Below, one piece after another: positions 6,121-8,479 of a DNA stretch of 8,479 nucleotides. Position 1 is the first letter of the stretch, and every line of letters begins with the position of its first letter. Origin of the DNA: Planctomycetota bacterium (GTDB taxonomy: Bacteria > Planctomycetota > Phycisphaerae > Sedimentisphaerales > UBA12454); NCBI GenBank assembly GCA_018828825.1, contig JAHJUV010000054.1, positions 1 to 8,479 of the forward strand. The letters are read 5' to 3'. The notes under the pieces are model-generated. The model did not search any database, was not told the DNA's origin, and worked only from the letters and a program-made list of their open reading frames with translations. The position numbers were made by a program, and so were the translations under genes.

Positions 6121-6743
6121 CGGAAGAAATCGAGCAGCAGGAAACTGAATTAACCGATATTCAGGACGAAAATTTGGTCGATGCCGATACGGCAGCAGTT
6201 CAAAATCCCTCGCAGGATATAACCACCGAATCGGTGATTGAGGCGATACTTTTTGCTTCTGATGAGCCTTTATCTGCTGAACGGCTTGGCGCCATTGCCG
6301 AATTTAACGGCACAGCTACGCAGATTAGAAAATATATCGAAACTCTTAATGAGCAATATTGCCAAAACGGCAGGGCGTTCAGGATAGAGGAAATTGCCGG
6401 CGGTTTTCAGATGATGACGCTGCCTGAATATAATAACTGGCTCAAGAACCTGCTCCGCCAGCGGGCGGATAATAAACTCAGTCCCGCGGCACTTGAAACC
6501 CTCGCCATTATTGCCTATAAGCAGCCGATTATACGGGCCGATGTGGAGGCTATTCGCGGCGTTGCCTGCGGCGAGATGCTCCGCTCTCTTATGTATAAAG
6601 GCCTTGTGAAAATCGTCGGCAAGGCAGAAGTTCTCGGCAGACCCCTTCTTTACGGCACAACTAAGAAATTCCTCATAGTGTTCGGATTAGGCGACTTAAA
6701 AGACCTTCCAAAGGCAGAAGAGCTCAAGCAGCCCGGCCAATAA
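6105..6743 (+). CDS. scpB: Segregation and condensation protein B
   Basis: ScpB binds the kleisin ScpA within the SMC condensin complex that compacts and segregates the chromosome. The 212-residue product has an acidic, probably disordered N terminus (about 1-40), then paired winged-helix domains. SVIEAILFASDEPLS (43-57) opens the first. LSPAALETLAIIAYKQPI, EAIRGV and GRPLLYGTTKKFL form the strongly conserved second. The end, FGLGDLKDLP plus a short tail, is normal. The ATG at 6105 has AAGGA (6091-6095) 9 nt upstream and overlaps the Nif3 gene by 16 nt; an alternative ATG at 6117 gives a classic ATGA overlap and loses four residues. Either way, translation is probably coupled. No scpA is seen nearby, although the two genes are adjacent in many bacteria. 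Confidence 0.94.
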   Translation: MDEGMTEEIEQQETELTDIQDENLVDADTAAVQNPSQDITTESVIEAILFASDEPLSAERLGAIAEFNGTATQIRKYIETLNEQYCQNGRAFRIEEIAGGFQMMTLPEYNNWLKNLLRQRADNKLSPAALETLAIIAYKQPIIRADVEAIRGVACGEMLRSLMYKGLVKIVGKAEVLGRPLLYGTTKKFLIVFGLGDLKDLPKAEELKQPGQ

Positions 6744-6756
6744 TAGGCTGGTTATA

Positions 6757-6785
6757 TTGCAATTTCCCCCCATTTCTGGTATAAT
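6757..6785 (+). promoter_or_regulatory. Sigma70-type promoter with extended -10 for the secreted protease-like gene
   Basis: TTGCAA (6757-6762) is followed at exactly 17 nt by a perfect TATAAT (6780-6785), preceded by TG one base upstream (TGGTATAAT), an extended -10. Transcription should start near 6792, which leaves a leader of about 15 nt containing AAGGA and GGAGG. This is the best promoter match in the window and marks the following gene as its own transcription unit. Confidence 0.7.
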
Positions 6786-6806
6786 CTTCAGCGAAGGACG
6801 GAGGCG

Positions 6807-8441
6807 GTGAGAAGATTGTATTTGAATAGATATTGTCCGATAATATTGCTGCTTTTAGCGGTTATTTGCGGCAATGTATATGCTCTGCAGGGTTCGACTG
6901 CAGCCGATGGCTCCAATGCTCAAGCGGTTCACGAACTTGGTATCACCGGGGCGGGAATAAATATTGGGCTAATTAGTGCACGCAACGTCCGGAATACACA
7001 CGAAGCATTTGACGATTCAAGCGGCGTCCATGTTTTCAATTCCGATTACTCCGCAAGCGGAGTGGACTATACGGGAGGCTCAGTGCCCGGCCATGATACA
7101 TGGGTCGCAGGTATTATTGCCAGCAGAGGCTGGACAGGCTATCTGAATAATATCGGTGTATCGCCGGACTGTAATCTTTATTCAGCAAGGGTTGTTAACG
7201 ATTCGGGCGGCATATTACCCAGCTATGTCGAAGATGCATTAGAAGCATTAATTGATACAAATAATTGCAAAGTGATTGTTACTGCTATAGCATTGGATGG
7301 TGATGCAGATGGTTCAAGTGATTATAGTTTAATGTATGATTATTTTGCAAATACGAGGGATGTTGTTTTTGCTTTGGCCAGCGGCAACAATTCATCAAAT
7401 CCTCATATTTTTGGTGATATATACAACGGCATTACAACAGCGGCACTAATCGATGAACCTAATGATTTTTATCTTAGGGTTGGAAGTATATCAAATCCCG
7501 GCCCTACCATTGACGGAAGAAATAAGCCGGAAATATCCTGTCCCGGCAGTAGCCAGACCACAACCTCTATCGGAAGCAACACATCTTATTATACTACCGT
7601 CAAAGATGGGGCTACAAGTTTTGCTGTTCCTCAGACCGGTGGTGTTGCAGCCTTACTTCTTGAATATGCAAACCAGACGACAGATCTGAGCGACAGCCAT
7701 AATGAGGTCATAAAGGCTGTAATTATCAATTCAACTTTTCCGAATATATTAGATAAAAGCGGCAATTTTACGGACCCGACTAATCAAACGTGGCATTCGC
7801 AGCGAGGTTATGGCAGGATTGACGCTTATCGTGCATATCTTACGTTATCTGCCGGCAAAGTTACTGCCGGAACATCAGTAAATTCGATGACTGGCTGGGC
7901 ATATAATACCCTCAGCGGTTCACAAACACATACATATTTCATAAACGCTCAGCGCAGGGAACGATTGGTTTTGACAGTTAGCTGGAACAGAGATGTTACA
8001 AGAGAGTGGAAATCAAAACCGTGGTTGTATTGGAAATACTACGATGAGGAAACGCCGCGATTTAATATAGATATAACAATCACATATCCTTCAGATCCCT
8101 GCGACATAATCGTATATTCAGAGACTGATGCACTGAATAATCTGACCAAAATAGATATACTGCTTGATTTAACAGGTGAATATGAAATAACTCTTACCAA
8201 TACGACTACAAAAACTCGCGATTATGGTTTGGCTTTCGAACTCTTGCCGTCTTTAATAGGAGATTTCAATATTGATTATACAGTGGACGAATGTGATTTG
8301 AGCCGGATAGCTCTTGAATGGCTGACTGCCGGCGTTGAAGCGGATATAATTCCTGATGATAATCACATAGTGAATTGGAGGGATTTTACGGCATTCGCCG
8401 ATAACTGGCTTAAAATTGACAATCGCTATTTTACTCCCTAA
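6807..8441 (+). CDS. Secreted subtilisin-like (S8) protein with dockerin-like C terminus
   Basis: This looks like an exported S8 peptidase homologue. Residues 1-26 form a signal peptide (RRLYLNR, then a hydrophobic stretch ending VYA). In the S8 domain (about 40-350), GHDTWVAGIIA (95-105) holds the catalytic histidine H96, ASGNN (191-195) the oxyanion asparagine, and GATSFAVPQTGG (268-279) the nucleophile S271. The strand that normally carries the catalytic aspartate reads INIGLISARN (51-60), with S57 at the expected Asp, so proteolysis is uncertain. Residues about 350-480 resemble a beta-sandwich. Residues 485-535 form a dockerin-like pair; the first loop has D486, N488, D490, D494 and D497 in calcium-binding spacing, the second lacks its first acidic residue. 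Start is GTG with AAGGA 8 nt upstream; a TTG at 6816 is the alternative. Cell-surface or extracellular attachment is inferred. Confidence 0.8.
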   Translation: MRRLYLNRYCPIILLLLAVICGNVYALQGSTAADGSNAQAVHELGITGAGINIGLISARNVRNTHEAFDDSSGVHVFNSDYSASGVDYTGGSVPGHDTWVAGIIASRGWTGYLNNIGVSPDCNLYSARVVNDSGGILPSYVEDALEALIDTNNCKVIVTAIALDGDADGSSDYSLMYDYFANTRDVVFALASGNNSSNPHIFGDIYNGITTAALIDEPNDFYLRVGSISNPGPTIDGRNKPEISCPGSSQTTTSIGSNTSYYTTVKDGATSFAVPQTGGVAALLLEYANQTTDLSDSHNEVIKAVIINSTFPNILDKSGNFTDPTNQTWHSQRGYGRIDAYRAYLTLSAGKVTAGTSVNSMTGWAYNTLSGSQTHTYFINAQRRERLVLTVSWNRDVTREWKSKPWLYWKYYDEETPRFNIDITITYPSDPCDIIVYSETDALNNLTKIDILLDLTGEYEITLTNTTTKTRDYGLAFELLPSLIGDFNIDYTVDECDLSRIALEWLTAGVEADIIPDDNHIVNWRDFTAFADNWLKIDNRYFTP

Positions 8442-8479
8442 CAAGCCGTCTAAGTACTTATTTATCAAGAGGATAGCCA
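8442..8479 (+). other. Trailing intergenic bases
   Basis: After the TAA at 8439-8441 no complete gene or clear terminator is present. AAGAGGAT near 8468-8475 could be the ribosome binding site of a gene starting just beyond the window, but no start codon is visible. Confidence 0.25.

Overview
The window looks like a chromosomal piece from a planctomycete, most likely of the Phycisphaerae/Sedimentisphaerales type. The grounds are the secreted subtilisin-like protein with a dockerin-like tail ending in repeated 'WL' motifs, the RF1 sequence around its GGQ motif (AGGPGGQSVNK), moderate G+C, and the repeat families between genes. This placement is by recollection of family style, not by a search. 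All genes are on the + strand.

Layout: 1-245 is a leader with a plausible sigma70-type promoter. It is followed by rpmE (zinc-type ribosomal protein L31), prfA (release factor RF1) and pabB (aminodeoxychorismate synthase component I, start overlapping the prfA stop by one base). A 920-bp block (3124-4043) then splits pabB from its pathway partner pabC (aminodeoxychorismate lyase). The block is bounded by 33-nt inverted repeats (30/33 identical) and carries one A+T-rich gene for an uncharacterised protein resembling the class III nucleotidyl cyclase fold. After pabC comes a short A+T-rich repeat/hairpin region, a Nif3/DUF34 family protein, and scpB (chromosome-partition kleisin partner), which overlaps the Nif3 gene. 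A well-formed promoter (TTGCAA-17-TATAAT) then starts a separate unit encoding an exported S8-family protein with a dockerin-like C terminus. The last 38 bases hold no complete gene.

Functionally, rpmE and prfA are translation genes. pabB and pabC make p-aminobenzoate from chorismate for folate; the amidotransferase pabA is not in the window. The Nif3 gene and scpB are conserved housekeeping genes. The accessory material is the inverted-repeat-bounded cyclase-like cassette and the secreted protease-like gene, whose canonical catalytic aspartate appears to be replaced. The cassette is the strongest candidate here for something undescribed; its function cannot be read from sequence alone.
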